A stretch of 64,000 nucleotides of DNA from Rothia mucilaginosa. GTDB lineage: Bacteria; Actinomycetota; Actinomycetes; Actinomycetales; Micrococcaceae. Below are positions 8,283 to 17,929 of the stretch, in pieces (position 1 is the first letter of the stretch; each line of letters opens with the position of its first letter). Where the stretch lies: NCBI RefSeq assembly GCF_019334805.1, contig NZ_CP079822.1, positions 744,001-808,000 of the forward strand, given 5' to 3'. Under the pieces are notes generated by a model. The model saw only the letters and a list, made by a program, of their open reading frames with translations. It was not told where the DNA came from and did not search any database. A program made the translations under genes and the position numbers.

Positions 8283-9278
8283 GGGGCTCTTGGTGTGCGA
8301 GAGAATCTCGCGCAGGCGGGAGAGGCGGTGCTCTGCCTCGACGGTACGCACGGTACCCGAGGAGGAACGCATAACCAGCGACTGGGTGGTCACAACGTTC
8401 TTGCTGTAGCGCACGCCGCGCAGCAGCTTGCCGTCGGTGATACCGGTTGCGGCGAAGAAGCAGTTGTCGCTGGTGACCAGGTCGTTGGTGGTCAGCACAC
8501 GGTCGAGGTCGTGGCCGGCTTCCAGTGCCTTTTCACGTTCTGCCTCGTCGGTCGGTGCCAGGCGGCCCTGGATGACGCCACCGGTTGCCTTGATAGCGCA
8601 TGCTGCGACAACACCTTCGGGGGTGCCGCCGGTGCCGAGCATGAGGTCCACGCCGGTGTTTTCGCGGCAGGCTGCGATAGCGCCGGCGACGTCACCGTCG
8701 AGGATGATGCGGGTACGGGCGCCGGCCTCGCGAATCTCCTGGATCAGCTTGGCGTGGCGGGGGCGGTCCAGCACGCATACGGTCAGCTCGCTGACCTTCT
8801 TGCCCTTAGCCTTAGCGACCAGGTGCAGGTTCTGCTTGACGGGCAGGCGCAGGTCGACGAACTCTGCGGCTTCGGGGCCGGTGACCAGCTTCTCCATGTA
8901 GAACACTGCGGAGGGGTCGAACATGGTGCCGCCGTCTGCCACAGCAATCACGGAGAGGGCATTGTCCATGCCGAGTGCGGTCAAGCGGGTACCGTCGATG
9001 GGGTCAACCGCCACGTCGAGGGAGGGACCGGAGCCGTCGCCGACGTTCTCGCCGTTGTACAGCATGGGAGCCTTGTCCTTCTCGCCTTCACCGATGACAA
9101 CGGTGCCGTTGAAGTTGACGGTGGAGAGGCGGTAGCGCATTGCGTCTACGGCTGCACCATCTGCGAGATTCTTTTCGCCTGCGCCGACCCAGGGGCCTGC
9201 AGCAATTGCTGCTGCCTCAGTCGCGCGGACCAGTTCCATTGCGAGGTTGCGATCGCCGTGGTTGTTGTTCGTAGTCAT
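8271..9278 (-). CDS. glpX: Class II fructose-1,6-bisphosphatase
   Basis: GlpX hydrolyses fructose-1,6-bisphosphate in gluconeogenesis and is usually the main FBPase of actinobacteria. The 335-residue protein shows [18 protein letters not shown] near residue 25, [12 protein letters not shown], the metal site VDPIDGTRL, and the substrate loop [13 protein letters not shown]. The chosen ATG at 9278 has AAGGTGAG about 5 nt upstream; longer open frames upstream add a non-conserved basic stretch. The last codons lie inside a 17-bp tandem repeat. It is divergent from the carbonic anhydrase gene. Confidence 0.95.
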   Translation of the reverse strand: MTTNNNHGDRNLAMELVRATEAAAIAAGPWVGAGEKNLADGAAVDAMRYRLSTVNFNGTVVIGEGEKDKAPMLYNGENVGDGSGPSLDVAVDPIDGTRLTALGMDNALSVIAVADGGTMFDPSAVFYMEKLVTGPEAAEFVDLRLPVKQNLHLVAKAKGKKVSELTVCVLDRPRHAKLIQEIREAGARTRIILDGDVAGAIAACRENTGVDLMLGTGGTPEGVVAACAIKATGGVIQGRLAPTDEAEREKALEAGHDLDRVLTTNDLVTSDNCFFAATGITDGKLLRGVRYSKNVVTTQSLVMRSSSGTVRTVEAEHRLSRLREILSHTKSPEEQ

Positions 9279-9697
9279 AGACTCACCTTCGAGATTTCTG
9301 AATACACCGTCGGCTGGCTGGTTCTTTCCAGCACGAAGTCGCCGACGCAGTAGTGCTCCTTTCAGGATAGCGCGCGGGCGCTTCGTTTTTCTTGTTCTGA
9401 ACGAGTTTGCGTGCGTGTTGACTTTAAGGTGAGCAGATGCGGCAACTTGGTGAGGGCTGCGTCTCCCTTTGCATTGTTTTTGCGTCATTGGGCATCAAGA
9501 TTGGGGGTGTGAAGGCGCGCCATACTAGCTATTTTTCGCATTTTTAAGGCATATTTGAGGTAGGTTCTTTTCACCGGGAAGCTTCCGGCAAGAAACTCAG
9601 CTTCAGCGCGAGCGCCTGAAGCTTCCGCATACCCGTTCGCAGATTCGTTGCCTCTGGCGGCACGCGTTATCTGTATCTGTCCGCTAAGGAGCATCAC
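9279..9697. other. Divergent promoter region, glpX / carbonic anhydrase
   Basis: About 420 nt without a gene. On the minus strand TATCCT near 9355-9360 could be the glpX -10, leaving a leader of about 75 nt. A possible CATACT lies near 9522 for the carbonic anhydrase. I see no conserved RNA element. Confidence 0.4.
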
Positions 9698-10417
9698 ATG
9701 GCTGGTATTCAACCGACTCCCGCTGAGGCGTGGAAGCGCCTTCGAGACGGCAACCGTCGTTTTATTGAGGGCAGCAACGAGCACCCCAACCAGGACACGA
9801 TTCGCCGTACCGACCTAGCCGCCGGCCAGTTTCCCTTTGCTTCAATCTTTGGCTGCGGCGACTCCCGCCTTGCGGCGGAGATTATTTTCGATCTGGGTCT
9901 GGGTGATGCGTTCGTGGTGCGTACCGCCGGCCACGTGCTGGAGAACGCGGCTCTCGGTTCGCTGGAGTACGCAGTCGAGGAGTTTGAGACCCCCATCGTG
10001 ATGGTTCTCGGCCACGACTCCTGCGGTGCTGTGACTGCCGCTAGCAATGCTCTGGAATCCGGTGAGATGCCGCACGGCTTCGTCCGTAACCTGGTGCAGC
10101 ACATCCTGCCTTCGGCAATGTCCCCGAAACTGCCGGAGAACCCGGTCGTCAACGACATGGTGCGTGAGCACACCCGCCAGACTGCTATCCGCATTATTGA
10201 GCAGTCCCACATCATTTCGGATGCGGTGGTTGAGGGTAAGGTCGCCGTGATTGGTGTCTTCTACCACCTGAAGGAGGGTAAGGCTGAGCTGGTGTTCAGT
10301 TCGCAGGACCTCACCCTGCCGGAGGAGAAGAACGACGCGCAGAACCCGCCGACTCAGACGCTTCCGGTGGTCGTGAAGACTCCCCCGCGCGTTGTGGTTG
10401 CCGAGAACCTGGACTAG
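9698..10417 (+). CDS. Beta-class carbonic anhydrase
   Basis: The enzyme interconverts CO2 and bicarbonate, supplying carboxylations such as PurK. The 239-residue protein has the beta-class zinc site: FGCGDSRLAAE gives Cys and the Asp-Arg dyad, and LGHDSCGAVTAA gives His and the second Cys. A C-terminal extension of about 35 residues, rich in Pro, Thr and Val, follows the fold. The ATG has a good ribosome site (AAGGAG, 5-6 nt away). A strong hairpin follows. Confidence 0.93.
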   Translation: MAGIQPTPAEAWKRLRDGNRRFIEGSNEHPNQDTIRRTDLAAGQFPFASIFGCGDSRLAAEIIFDLGLGDAFVVRTAGHVLENAALGSLEYAVEEFETPIVMVLGHDSCGAVTAASNALESGEMPHGFVRNLVQHILPSAMSPKLPENPVVNDMVREHTRQTAIRIIEQSHIISDAVVEGKVAVIGVFYHLKEGKAELVFSSQDLTLPEEKNDAQNPPTQTLPVVVKTPPRVVVAENLD

Positions 10418-10496
10418 GTTTCCTCTTCTCCGCTCATTACGAGCCTTAGCGCGAGAACCCACATGCTCGCACTTAACAACAGATTTTTCTATGGGA

Positions 10497-10545
10497 TACC
10501 CCCGCCACGGTAGCGTGTTCGCACATCTACCGGGGCGGGGTTTTT
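10497..10545 (+). terminator. Terminator after carbonic anhydrase
   Basis: An imperfect GC-rich stem of about 15 bp ends in GGGGT and runs into TTTTT at 10541-10545. Confidence 0.8.
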
Positions 10546-10629
10546 ACGTGCCTTCTCACGCCTCAAAATTTATGAGCGTTTTTCCTCTTTTGACACCTTT
10601 TCGAGGCGACGTAAGCCACTTTGAACGCC

Positions 10630-10635
10630 TATCCT
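10630..10635 (+). promoter_or_regulatory. Candidate -10 of fumC (leaderless)
   Basis: TATCCT is followed by 6 nt (AGAGAT) and the ATG at 10642. Confidence 0.55.
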
Positions 10636-10641
10636 AGAGAT

Positions 10642-12048
10642 ATGGCTGAAAACATTGAATACCGCATTGAACATGACACCATGGGCGAAGTTCGCGTTCC
10701 GGCTGATGCACTCTACCGTGCACAGACCCAGCGCGCAGTCGAGAACTTCCCGATTTCGGGTCAGACCCTCGAATCCGCCCATATTCGTGCGCTTGCCCTC
10801 GTGAAGAAGGCAGCCGCGACCGCCAATGAGGAACTCAAGGTGCTCGACGCTGAGCGCGCCCAGGCTATCCGCGACGCAGCGGATCTGGTAGCAACCGGTA
10901 AGTACGACGCCCACTTCCCCATTGACGTTTTCCAGACCGGTTCCGGTACCTCCTCGAACATGAACACGAACGAGGTTCTGGCAACCCTGGCATCCCGTTC
11001 CCTGGAGTCTAAGGGTATTGAGGTTCACCCCAATGACCACGTGAACGCATCCCAGTCCTCCAACGACGTCTTCCCCACCTCCGTGCACGTTGCTGTGACC
11101 GAGGCTCTGGTGAAGGACCTGATTCCCGCTCTCGAGGTGCTCGCTGAGTCCCTGGAGCGCAAGTCTGCAGAGTTCAAGGACGTTGTGAAGTCGGGCCGTA
11201 CCCACCTGATGGACGCAACCCCCATCACCCTGGGCCAGGAGTTCTCCGGCTACGCCGCAACCGTGCGTTACGGCATTGAGCGTGTGAACGCTTCCCTGCC
11301 CCGCGTGGCTGAGGTTCCCCTGGGCGGTACTGCCGTGGGTACCGGCATTAACACCCCGGACGGCTTCTCCGCTCGTGTGATTGAGCTGCTCGCTGAGGAG
11401 ACCGGCCTGCCCCTGACCGAGGCTCGTAACCACTTCGAGGCTCAGGCTAACCGTGACGGCCTGATTGAGGTTTCCGGTCAGCTGCGCACCCTGGCATACG
11501 GCCTGATGAAGATCAGCAACGACATCCGCTGGATGGGTTCGGGCCCGAACACCGGCCTGGGCGAGCTGCACATCCCCGATCTGCAGCCCGGCTCCTCGAT
11601 TATGCCCGGTAAGGTCAACCCCGTGATTTGTGAGGCTACCATCATGGTCGCCGCTCAGGTTATCGGTAACGACGCAACCATTGCTCTGTCTTCCACTAAC
11701 GGCGCGTTTGAGCTGAACGTGGGTATCCCGGTGATGGCTGCTAACCTGTTGCAGTCGATTCGCCTGCTCGCTAACGTTTCTCGCGTTTCGGCGGAGAAGA
11801 TGATTGACGGTCTGACCGCTAATGTTGACCGTTGCCGCTTCCTGGCTGAGGCTTCGCCGTCGACCGTGACCCCGCTGAACAAGCTGATTGGTTACGAAGC
11901 TGCTGCGAAGATTGCTAAGTACTCGGTGGCTCACAAGGTGACTGTCCGTGAGGCAGTTGTGGCTCTGGGTTATGTGGAGCGCGGCGAAGTGACTGAGGAG
12001 CAGCTGGATGCGGCTCTGGACGTCACCAAGATGCTGGGCAACTTCTAA
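10642..12048 (+). CDS. fumC: Class II fumarate hydratase
   Basis: FumC interconverts fumarate and malate in the TCA cycle and takes the product of the SdhCDAB complex encoded 25 kb away. The 468-residue protein shows the family start ([20 protein letters not shown]), the active-site segments [14 protein letters not shown] and [21 protein letters not shown], and the signature [11 protein letters not shown]. Length is normal. ATG 10642 is chosen over the in-frame TTG at 10621, because conserved sequence begins there and a -10 hexamer precedes it. Confidence 0.96.
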   Translation: MAENIEYRIEHDTMGEVRVPADALYRAQTQRAVENFPISGQTLESAHIRALALVKKAAATANEELKVLDAERAQAIRDAADLVATGKYDAHFPIDVFQTGSGTSSNMNTNEVLATLASRSLESKGIEVHPNDHVNASQSSNDVFPTSVHVAVTEALVKDLIPALEVLAESLERKSAEFKDVVKSGRTHLMDATPITLGQEFSGYAATVRYGIERVNASLPRVAEVPLGGTAVGTGINTPDGFSARVIELLAEETGLPLTEARNHFEAQANRDGLIEVSGQLRTLAYGLMKISNDIRWMGSGPNTGLGELHIPDLQPGSSIMPGKVNPVICEATIMVAAQVIGNDATIALSSTNGAFELNVGIPVMAANLLQSIRLLANVSRVSAEKMIDGLTANVDRCRFLAEASPSTVTPLNKLIGYEAAAKIAKYSVAHKVTVREAVVALGYVERGEVTEEQLDAALDVTKMLGNF

Positions 12049-12091
12049 TCTCACTCGCTTGAACCTCGCCTGAGGTTCGCGGCTTAACCAT

Positions 12092-12135
12092 AGAAGGAGG
12101 GGCGACTCGCCATGACGGCGGGCGCCCCTCCTTCT
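12092..12135. terminator. Terminator between convergent fumC and Nudix gene
   Basis: A 13-bp stem, AGAAGGAGGGGCG with its complement, around an 18-nt loop. Confidence 0.8.
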
Positions 12136-12184
12136 GTATCTACACGCCTCAATCAGCGGCTTTTACTCAGTCCCAGCAGCCGGT

Positions 12185-12691
12185 CTAGTACTCTTCCGGC
12201 GGCACCGACTCCAAACCAAAACGGCAGTGACCGTCATAGTTCAGCGCCGCATCAATACGGTCCAGCATCCGCTCCGAAAGCAACGCACGCTCCGCCGGGT
12301 CAGACACATCCACCCAACGCACCTGCGAAGACTCCTCATCGTTCACCTTCGCCTCACCAGAAACCCAGCGACACAAGAACGTATGATCCAAGAACTGGCA
12401 GCGGTCACCATTACCGAACTGCATCGGCGGGTCAGCCTTCACCTGCGCCAACTCCAGCACCTCAATCTGCACGTTCGCCTCCTCCTGCGCCTCACGCAGG
12501 CAGGTCAGTGCGGGGCTCTCCCCCGGGTCCACAATGCCCGTAATCGGGGTCCACGCCCCGTTATCGCTACGGCGCACCAGCAGCACCTTAGAATCCTGCT
12601 CACGGTACACCACAGCCGTCGCACCGGACAGCCACAGGTAATCCGAACCAATCCGCTCACGCAGCTTACGGATATAGGGAGGAGTAGGCAT
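12185..12691 (-). CDS. Nudix hydrolase
   Basis: This 168-residue protein contains a Nudix box, GIVDPGESPALTCLREAQEE, which coordinates metal for hydrolysis of nucleoside diphosphates linked to other groups. The usual Gly near the end of the box is Asn here (EEANVQ). N-terminal YIRKLRERIGSDYLWL and the following barrel fit the actinobacterial branch seen in small housekeeping Nudix enzymes. The substrate cannot be told from sequence. Its ribosome site (GAAAGG) lies immediately after a terminator hairpin at 12711-12730, so the gene likely starts transcription close to its own start or depends on readthrough. Confidence 0.88.
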   Translation of the reverse strand: MPTPPYIRKLRERIGSDYLWLSGATAVVYREQDSKVLLVRRSDNGAWTPITGIVDPGESPALTCLREAQEEANVQIEVLELAQVKADPPMQFGNGDRCQFLDHTFLCRWVSGEAKVNDEESSQVRWVDVSDPAERALLSERMLDRIDAALNYDGHCRFGLESVPPEEY

Positions 12692-12710
12692 AACATCAAC
12701 CTTTCAAAAG

Positions 12711-12730
12711 CCCCGGCAATTCTGCCGGGG
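12711..12730 (-). terminator. Terminator after the prepilin peptidase gene
   Basis: An 8-bp GC stem with short loop, followed on the minus strand by TTTT, ends about 20 nt before the Nudix ATG. Confidence 0.7.
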
Positions 12731-12831
12731 AATAGGTGCTAGAGAGAGCAAACAGCCACGAGCCGCACGGAGAATGAACCATACGAAGAACGAGCCCGCC
12801 ACGTAGCCGGACGGTCACCCCACTTCGGAAT

Positions 12832-13359
12832 CTACCACAGAGAATACGCCGGGGCAGCCAACGCCACCAGCGCACCCAGAAGCATAAACGGGCCGAAGGC
12901 AATGCGGGTGCTACCGCGCGCCTTCGTAAACAGCACCAGAGCCAAAGACACCAGACCACCGGCAAGGAACGTCACCAGCGACGCCCACCCCAGGTTCGCC
13001 CAGGACAGGTACCCGAGCACGCCGCCCAGAATACCGGCAAGCTTCACATCCCCGCGGCCCAGCGCCCCGAACGACAGAATACGCAGAAGCCCGTAGCAGA
13101 ACCACAGCACCAGACCGGCACCAATCACACGCCAAATATCGGCGGGGCGACCGGCAAAAAGCAAAGACACCGGCAGAGCCGTATAGGTGGCAATAGCCAG
13201 AGGAATCAGGATGCGGTGCGGCAGACGGTGCTCCCGCACGTCAATACGCCACAGCCGCAGGGCGCACCACAGAAAATACAGCAGGTAGCTGCCGAGAACC
13301 AGAGCGGCAATAACGGAGGCGCCGCCTGCGTTGTAGAGGCGGGAAAGCTCAGCGGGCAT
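12832..13359 (-). CDS. A24 family prepilin peptidase, orphan
   Basis: This 175-residue polytopic protein keeps the two catalytic aspartates of A24 peptidases: one in WRIDVREHRLPHR near residue 40, the other in GALGRGDVKLAG (GxGD motif) near residue 103. Such enzymes cut the leader of type IV or Tad prepilins. There is no N-methylase domain, as is usual for short actinobacterial forms. No pilin, ATPase or Tad gene is present in the window, so its substrate is unknown. The ribosome site is weak. Confidence 0.8.
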   Translation of the reverse strand: MPAELSRLYNAGGASVIAALVLGSYLLYFLWCALRLWRIDVREHRLPHRILIPLAIATYTALPVSLLFAGRPADIWRVIGAGLVLWFCYGLLRILSFGALGRGDVKLAGILGGVLGYLSWANLGWASLVTFLAGGLVSLALVLFTKARGSTRIAFGPFMLLGALVALAAPAYSLW

Positions 13360-13448
13360 AGAACGTCCATTCTGTATTGCTGGAGGCTGTACTACCGGAA
13401 ACTACTAGCCAGCGGCACTAGACTACATAGGCGCTAGAGCATCATTTT

Positions 13449-14258
13449 CTAGGAACCGAAGCGGCGGGAACGGTTCGCGTAATCCCGCAGGGCACGCAAA
13501 AAATCAACGCGCGTGAAATCCGGCCACAGGGCACGGCAAAAATAAAACTCAGAATACGCGCTCTGCCAGGTCATGAAACCGGACAGGCGCTGCTCGCCCG
13601 AAGTGCGAATCAGCAGGTCCGGGTCGGGCATATCTGCGGTGTACAGGTGCGAAGAAATATCCTCAACGCTCAGCTGTTCAGCAAGCGACTCCAAGGAGGC
13701 ACCCTCAGCGGCGGCCTCACGCAGAACCGAACGAACCGCGTCCACAATCTCCTGGCGACCGCCGTAGCCGACCGCAATGTTCACGCGAACGCCGGGCAGG
13801 TGCGCCGTTTGCTCAATCGCCCAGTCCAGGCGCTCGTGCAGCTGGCGAGGAATCAGGTCAATATTGCCGATAGCGCGCACCGGACCGCAGGCGGAATCCA
13901 CCAGACGCACCAGGAACGCATCAATCACAGCGATCAGACCGGTCAGTTCCTTCTCGGGGCGCTTCAGGTTCTCAGTGGAGAGCATGTACAGGCTCACCTG
14001 CGGAATCGACAGCTCAGTACACCACGCCAGAAAATCAATAATTCGCTCCGCACCGGCGGCGTGGCCCTCACGGGTGCTCAAGCCGCGCTGAGCCGCCCAG
14101 CGGCGGTTACCGTCCACCAGCATTCCAATATGTGCCGGCAGGGATTCGGGGCTCAGCGAGCGCGCCAGAGCCTGCTCATAGACGGTAGGCTCAGTGACAG
14201 TGCCGGGGTTGCTGGCGTGGCCGTGCACAGTAATCACGGGCAGGGCGTTGGCGCTCAT
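13449..14258 (-). CDS. cis-Prenyltransferase, short-chain (Z,E-farnesyl diphosphate synthase) type
   Basis: This 269-residue enzyme shows the cis-prenyltransferase motifs: HIGMLVDGNRRWAA (diphosphate binding), NVAVGYGG-type strand (RVNIAVGYGGRQEIVDAV), and DLLIRTSGEQRLSGF. The helix usually reading FSTENW in undecaprenyl synthases is LSTENLKRPEKE here, as in mycobacterial Rv1086, which makes omega,E,Z-farnesyl diphosphate. The nearby mca and greA also match the Rv1086 neighbourhood. I therefore favour the short-chain enzyme; a true undecaprenyl diphosphate synthase remains possible. ATG 14258 has GAGGT 8 nt upstream. Confidence 0.85.
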   Translation of the reverse strand: MSANALPVITVHGHASNPGTVTEPTVYEQALARSLSPESLPAHIGMLVDGNRRWAAQRGLSTREGHAAGAERIIDFLAWCTELSIPQVSLYMLSTENLKRPEKELTGLIAVIDAFLVRLVDSACGPVRAIGNIDLIPRQLHERLDWAIEQTAHLPGVRVNIAVGYGGRQEIVDAVRSVLREAAAEGASLESLAEQLSVEDISSHLYTADMPDPDLLIRTSGEQRLSGFMTWQSAYSEFYFCRALWPDFTRVDFLRALRDYANRSRRFGS

Positions 14259-14466
14259 AGCTCATACCTCATTCGGCTGTCGTGGCAGATAATTCAGCGG
14301 GCTCATCACGAAAGAGCCCGAGCTCTTATTCTACGCCGCCGCGCCGTACCTTCGCGGCAATCGGCATCACGGATGGGCTGAGAATCGGCTCAAAATTTGT
14401 GGCGGCTGGTAGCGGCAGGCGAGGTTGCATACAGGGGCTGCACACATCGCGTGCCTAAGAATGGAT

Positions 14467-14508
14467 GATGCCCTTCACCCACGACTCGTATCGCGGGTGA
14501 AGGGCATC
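14467..14508 (-). terminator. Terminator after mca
   Basis: A 14-bp inverted repeat (14467-14480, 14495-14508) with a 14-nt loop. Confidence 0.75.
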
Positions 14509-14539
14509 GTTGTAACGCGGGGCGATGCGGCGCCCCACT

Positions 14540-14571
14540 CTAGATAATGTAGAGGCTAGATAACGTAGTAG
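14540..14571 (-). repeat. 16-bp duplication containing the mca stop codon
   Basis: CTAGATAATGTA at 14540-14551 and CTAGATAACGTA at 14556-14567 repeat with a 16-nt period. On the minus strand the first copy holds the mca TAG and the second supplies another TAG one frame away. Confidence 0.6.
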
Positions 14572-15527
14572 TCGCTCAGGCCCTCATCCAGGCTAGATTC
14601 GGGCAGCTGAACCTCCGTGTGAGAGGCAGCCAGCGTGTAATCCTCCCAGGGCCAAATATCCTTCAGCTTTTCGCTGGGAACAGCGAAGAACACGCCGTTC
14701 GGGTCCACCTGCGAGGCGTGTGCCAGCAGAGCCTGATCGCGCTGCTCAAAGTGCTCGTGAACCAGGATGCGGGTCGTAGTCTCGTGGCGAGGCGCCTCCC
14801 CCGACGTTGCGCGGTGCGCGATGTTCTCAATCCAGCCGCTCAGCAGGCTCTCACCGTGCGTATCAAGCAGGTGCTCGTGCAGGGCGAGGGTGCGTTCGGG
14901 GTTGAACGCGCGGTCGTAGTAGAGCTTCAGCGGGGTCCAGGGCTCGCCCTCACCCACGTACGCCTCGGGGTCGCCCGCCTTCTCGAATGCCTCCACGGCA
15001 ACCTTGTGGGTCATGATGTGGTCGGGGTGCGGGTAACCGCCAATCTCGTCATAGGTGATGATGATGTGCGGGCGGTACTCACGCACCAGACGCACGAGCG
15101 GCGCGGCGGCACGGTCCAGGGGTATGGTGCCGAAGCTACCGAAGGGCAGAGGCGGCATGGGGTCACCCTCCGGCAGACCGGAGTCGAAGAAGCCAATCCA
15201 TCGGTGCTCAATACCCATGATCTCGCGGGCAGCCGCCATCTCAGCGCGGCGCAGACCGGGCAGGTCACGGTGCGCACGCGGACTATTAGCAATCTCCTCA
15301 TTCAGGATGTCACCGCGCTCGCCGCCGGTCATCGTCGCCACCATGAAGCGGGCACCACGGGCAATATACGCCGAAGCGGTACCGGCGCCCTTGGAGGACT
15401 CGTCGTCCGGGTGTGCGTGCACCGCGAGGATGCGCAGGCCGGTGTAGTCCTCATCCAGCGGTTTGAGGGAGTCCACGGGAGGGTGAGTCGGCAGGTTTGC
15501 CTTCAGCTGTTCAATGGCTTCGCTCAC
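14556..15527 (-). CDS. mca: Mycothiol S-conjugate amidase
   Basis: Mca cleaves mycothiol conjugates of electrophiles and antibiotics, releasing a mercapturic acid for export. The 323-residue protein has the zinc site AVHAHPDDESSKGAGT and YPHPDHIMTHK. The lysine after DDESS distinguishes Mca from its paralogue MshB. The length is slightly above the usual 290, owing to an N-terminal lead of about 30 residues. The start is GTG 15527 with AAAGGAG 6 nt upstream. It diverges from greA, as in mycobacteria, but the DUF4307 gene often found between them is absent. Confidence 0.93.
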   Translation of the reverse strand: MSEAIEQLKANLPTHPPVDSLKPLDEDYTGLRILAVHAHPDDESSKGAGTASAYIARGARFMVATMTGGERGDILNEEIANSPRAHRDLPGLRRAEMAAAREIMGIEHRWIGFFDSGLPEGDPMPPLPFGSFGTIPLDRAAAPLVRLVREYRPHIIITYDEIGGYPHPDHIMTHKVAVEAFEKAGDPEAYVGEGEPWTPLKLYYDRAFNPERTLALHEHLLDTHGESLLSGWIENIAHRATSGEAPRHETTTRILVHEHFEQRDQALLAHASQVDPNGVFFAVPSEKLKDIWPWEDYTLAASHTEVQLPESSLDEGLSDYYVI

Positions 15528-15948
15528 GGTGGTCTCCTTTAGGTGATGCGCCAGGGGTGCGGATGATGTGTCTGTGAATCGCGAATGCGAGCGCTACGCG
15601 GCAGAAATTTTACGGTTGTAGCTTCTCGTATGATACCCAAGGATAGCGCCGGTGTACTAGCGCAGATGACGCCGTGTGACATCGTGAAACATGCCGTCAT
15701 ATCAGCAGATTCACGGGTATAAAGCAGGCTGATGCTGGCGGAGTGTTCAGCTACCGGCGTGCGTACCGAGGAAGATGCGTTCAGAGGGGAAGATACGACC
15801 GGCATAACAGCCGAAAATCCTCCGGTGCTCTAGAATAGGTCTGTTGATTCATTCCGTTACCGGCCTCCGTCGCGCTTTGAACGCGGCACGCGGTAGCGGG
15901 TTTATTCGTTTCGCACCGGCTAAGCCGGCGCATAAGCAAAGGACACGC
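15528..15948. other. Divergent promoter region, mca / greA
   Basis: About 420 nt without a gene. TAGAAT at 15831-15836 is a plausible greA -10 and would give a leader of about 105 nt, containing a small CCGGC/GCCGG hairpin near 15917-15930. A short minus-strand open frame (15539-15805) does not look like DUF4307 or any protein I know. Confidence 0.45.
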
Positions 15949-16446
15949 ATGGCTGAAAACACCGGTGCATGGCTCACTCAGGACGCCTTCGACCGCCTCA
16001 CCCAGGAGCTGGAGTACCTCTCCGGCCCGTACCGCCAGGAAATTGTTGACCGCATCGCGCAGGCACGCGATGAGGGTGACCTCCGCGAGAACGGCGGCTA
16101 CCACGCTGCACGTGACGAGCAGGCTAAGAACGAGGCGCGCATCAAGCAGCTCAAGCACCTGCTGGAAACCGCGCAGATTGGTGAGGCACCCGTCGACGAC
16201 GGCGTTGTGGCCCTGGGCATGGTCATTGAGGCCGAGGTTGCGGGCCGCCACCTGAAGTTCCTGCTTGGTTCCCGCGAGATTGAGGACACTCTGCCTGCAG
16301 GTAGCGACCTGAAGGTCTTCTCGGAGAAGTCCCCCCTCGGCGCAGCAATCATGGGTGCTAAGCAGGGTGACGAGGTTTCCTACACCGCTCCGAACGGTAA
16401 GGAACTGAGCGCCAAGATTGTCTCCGTAACCCCCTACCAGGGCTAA
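15949..16446 (+). CDS. greA: Transcription elongation factor GreA
   Basis: GreA enters the RNA polymerase secondary channel and stimulates cleavage of backtracked transcripts. The 165-residue protein has an N-terminal coiled coil tipped by the acidic residues in ARDEGDLRENGGYHAARDEQ and a C-terminal FKBP-like domain (SPLGAAIMGAKQGDEVSY). The ATG has AAAGGA 6 nt upstream; the same frame is open back to a TTG at 15844 but that part is not conserved. Confidence 0.95.
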   Translation: MAENTGAWLTQDAFDRLTQELEYLSGPYRQEIVDRIAQARDEGDLRENGGYHAARDEQAKNEARIKQLKHLLETAQIGEAPVDDGVVALGMVIEAEVAGRHLKFLLGSREIEDTLPAGSDLKVFSEKSPLGAAIMGAKQGDEVSYTAPNGKELSAKIVSVTPYQG

Positions 16447-16468
16447 GAGAGACTCAAGCGTATAGCAA

Positions 16469-16515
16469 CAGTGCGGGGTGCTGAACCGAAAAGGTCAGCA
16501 CCCCGCACTGTTTTT
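16469..16515. terminator. Terminator between greA and ilvA
   Basis: A 16-bp stem followed by five T residues, shared by convergent genes. Confidence 0.9.
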
Positions 16516-16588
16516 GTCTATTGAATTACGTTCTGCCGATAAAGCTCAAGCGCAACTATACAGCTCGTCGGCTCATAAATATATCGGC

Positions 16589-17842
16589 TTAGTAGACGAT
16601 GATGGGCTTGAAACCCGCATCCTCCAGGGCGGCAATCACCTGGCGGCAATGCTCCACGCCCTTGGTCTCCATGTCAATCGTAATCGACACGTCACCCATA
16701 GAGAGCGAACCACCCACGCGGGTGTGATCCACACCGGTCACGTTCGCGTCATTCTCGGAGATGATGCGGGAGATGGTCGCCAGCTCACCCGGACGGTCAG
16801 AAAGCATCATCTTCACGGTCATGTAGCGGCCAGCCGCAGACAGACCGCGCTGAATCACCTTCAGCATCAGCATCGGGTCAATATTGCCGCCGGAGAGCAC
16901 GCACACGACCGTACCCAGGTCGCCGTACTCTTCCTTCAGCTTGCCGTTCATCAGCGCCGCCACGGGCACCGAACCGGCAGGCTCCACCACAAGCTTGTTA
17001 CGTTCCATCAGGAAGATCAGGGCGCGAGCGATATCGTCTTCGCTCACGGTCGCCACATCGTCCACCAGCTCCTTGATGATGGAGAAAGGCATCTGGCCGG
17101 GGCGGCCCACCGCAATACCGTCAGCGATGGTAGAAACCTTCTTCAGCGGCACCAGAGCATCCGCGGCAAGGGACAGCGGGTACGCCGCCGCGTGCTCCGC
17201 CTGAACACCGATAATCTTGATCTTCTTGCCGAGCTTCTGCTCCTTCGCGCGGATAGCAGCGGACAGACCGGCCAGCAGACCGCCGCCGCCAACACCCACA
17301 ATCACGGTGTCAACGTCCGGAACCTGCTCCAGAATCTCCAGACCGATAGTGCCCTGACCGGCAATAATATCTTCATTGTCGAAGGGGTGCACGAACACCG
17401 CGCCGGTCTCTTCGGCGTAGCGCTTCGCCTCCGCCAGAGCCTCATCCACGGTCACACCGTACAGTTCAACCTCAGCACCGTGATCACGGGTTGCAGTAAT
17501 CTTCGGCAGTGCCGCACCCAGCGGCATGTAAATACGAGCCTTAATGCCCAGACGGTCAGCCGCCAGCGCCACACCCTGCGCGTGGTTACCCGCGCTCGCC
17601 GCCACGACGCCGCGCTTCTTCTCCTCCTCGGAAAGCTTCGCCATACGCACGTACGCACCGCGCACCTTGAAAGAACCGGCACGCTGCAGGTTCTCACACT
17701 TGAAGAAAACCTCGGACCCGAGGCGCTGGCTCAGCGCACGCGAATGAGCGACGGGGGTGCGTTCAATAACGCCTTCGAGCAGCTCTGCGGCGCGTTCAAT
17801 GTCGGTGATGGTCACGGGCAGGGAGTCGAGATTTACGCTCAC
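16589..17842 (-). CDS. ilvA: Threonine ammonia-lyase with ACT domain
   Basis: This PLP enzyme deaminates threonine to 2-oxobutanoate, the first step towards isoleucine or a catabolic route. The PLP lysine lies in RAGSFKVRGAY, the phosphate-binding loop is GVGGGGLLAGL, and a single ACT domain occupies the last 85 residues (VKMMLSDRPGELATI), which may bind an effector. One ACT domain and about 417 residues fit the catabolic-type subfamily (TIGR01127). The GTG at 17842 has a GGAAAC site 6 nt upstream and begins just before conserved sequence. An ATG at 17902 in the same frame would add 20 non-conserved residues. Confidence 0.92.
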   Translation of the reverse strand: MSVNLDSLPVTITDIERAAELLEGVIERTPVAHSRALSQRLGSEVFFKCENLQRAGSFKVRGAYVRMAKLSEEEKKRGVVAASAGNHAQGVALAADRLGIKARIYMPLGAALPKITATRDHGAEVELYGVTVDEALAEAKRYAEETGAVFVHPFDNEDIIAGQGTIGLEILEQVPDVDTVIVGVGGGGLLAGLSAAIRAKEQKLGKKIKIIGVQAEHAAAYPLSLAADALVPLKKVSTIADGIAVGRPGQMPFSIIKELVDDVATVSEDDIARALIFLMERNKLVVEPAGSVPVAALMNGKLKEEYGDLGTVVCVLSGGNIDPMLMLKVIQRGLSAAGRYMTVKMMLSDRPGELATISRIISENDANVTGVDHTRVGGSLSMGDVSITIDMETKGVEHCRQVIAALEDAGFKPIIVY

Positions 17843-17929
17843 GAGGTTTCCATTCTGATGGTGCGTTGCCCCGCGGGCGCGGGGCGGTGATGTATTGCTC
17901 ATCCCATTTTAGAGGATGGGTACAGTGAA

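Noticed and set aside
13405..13452. Four CTAG sites at 13-16 nt spacing after the cis-prenyltransferase stop
   Set aside because: They supply repeated TAG triplets, but the flanking bases do not repeat, so this is not a convincing member of the stop-codon repeat group.
15539..15805. Minus-strand frame between mca and greA, where DUF4307 often lies
   Set aside because: It lacks a membrane helix and any similarity to DUF4307, and has no ribosome site.
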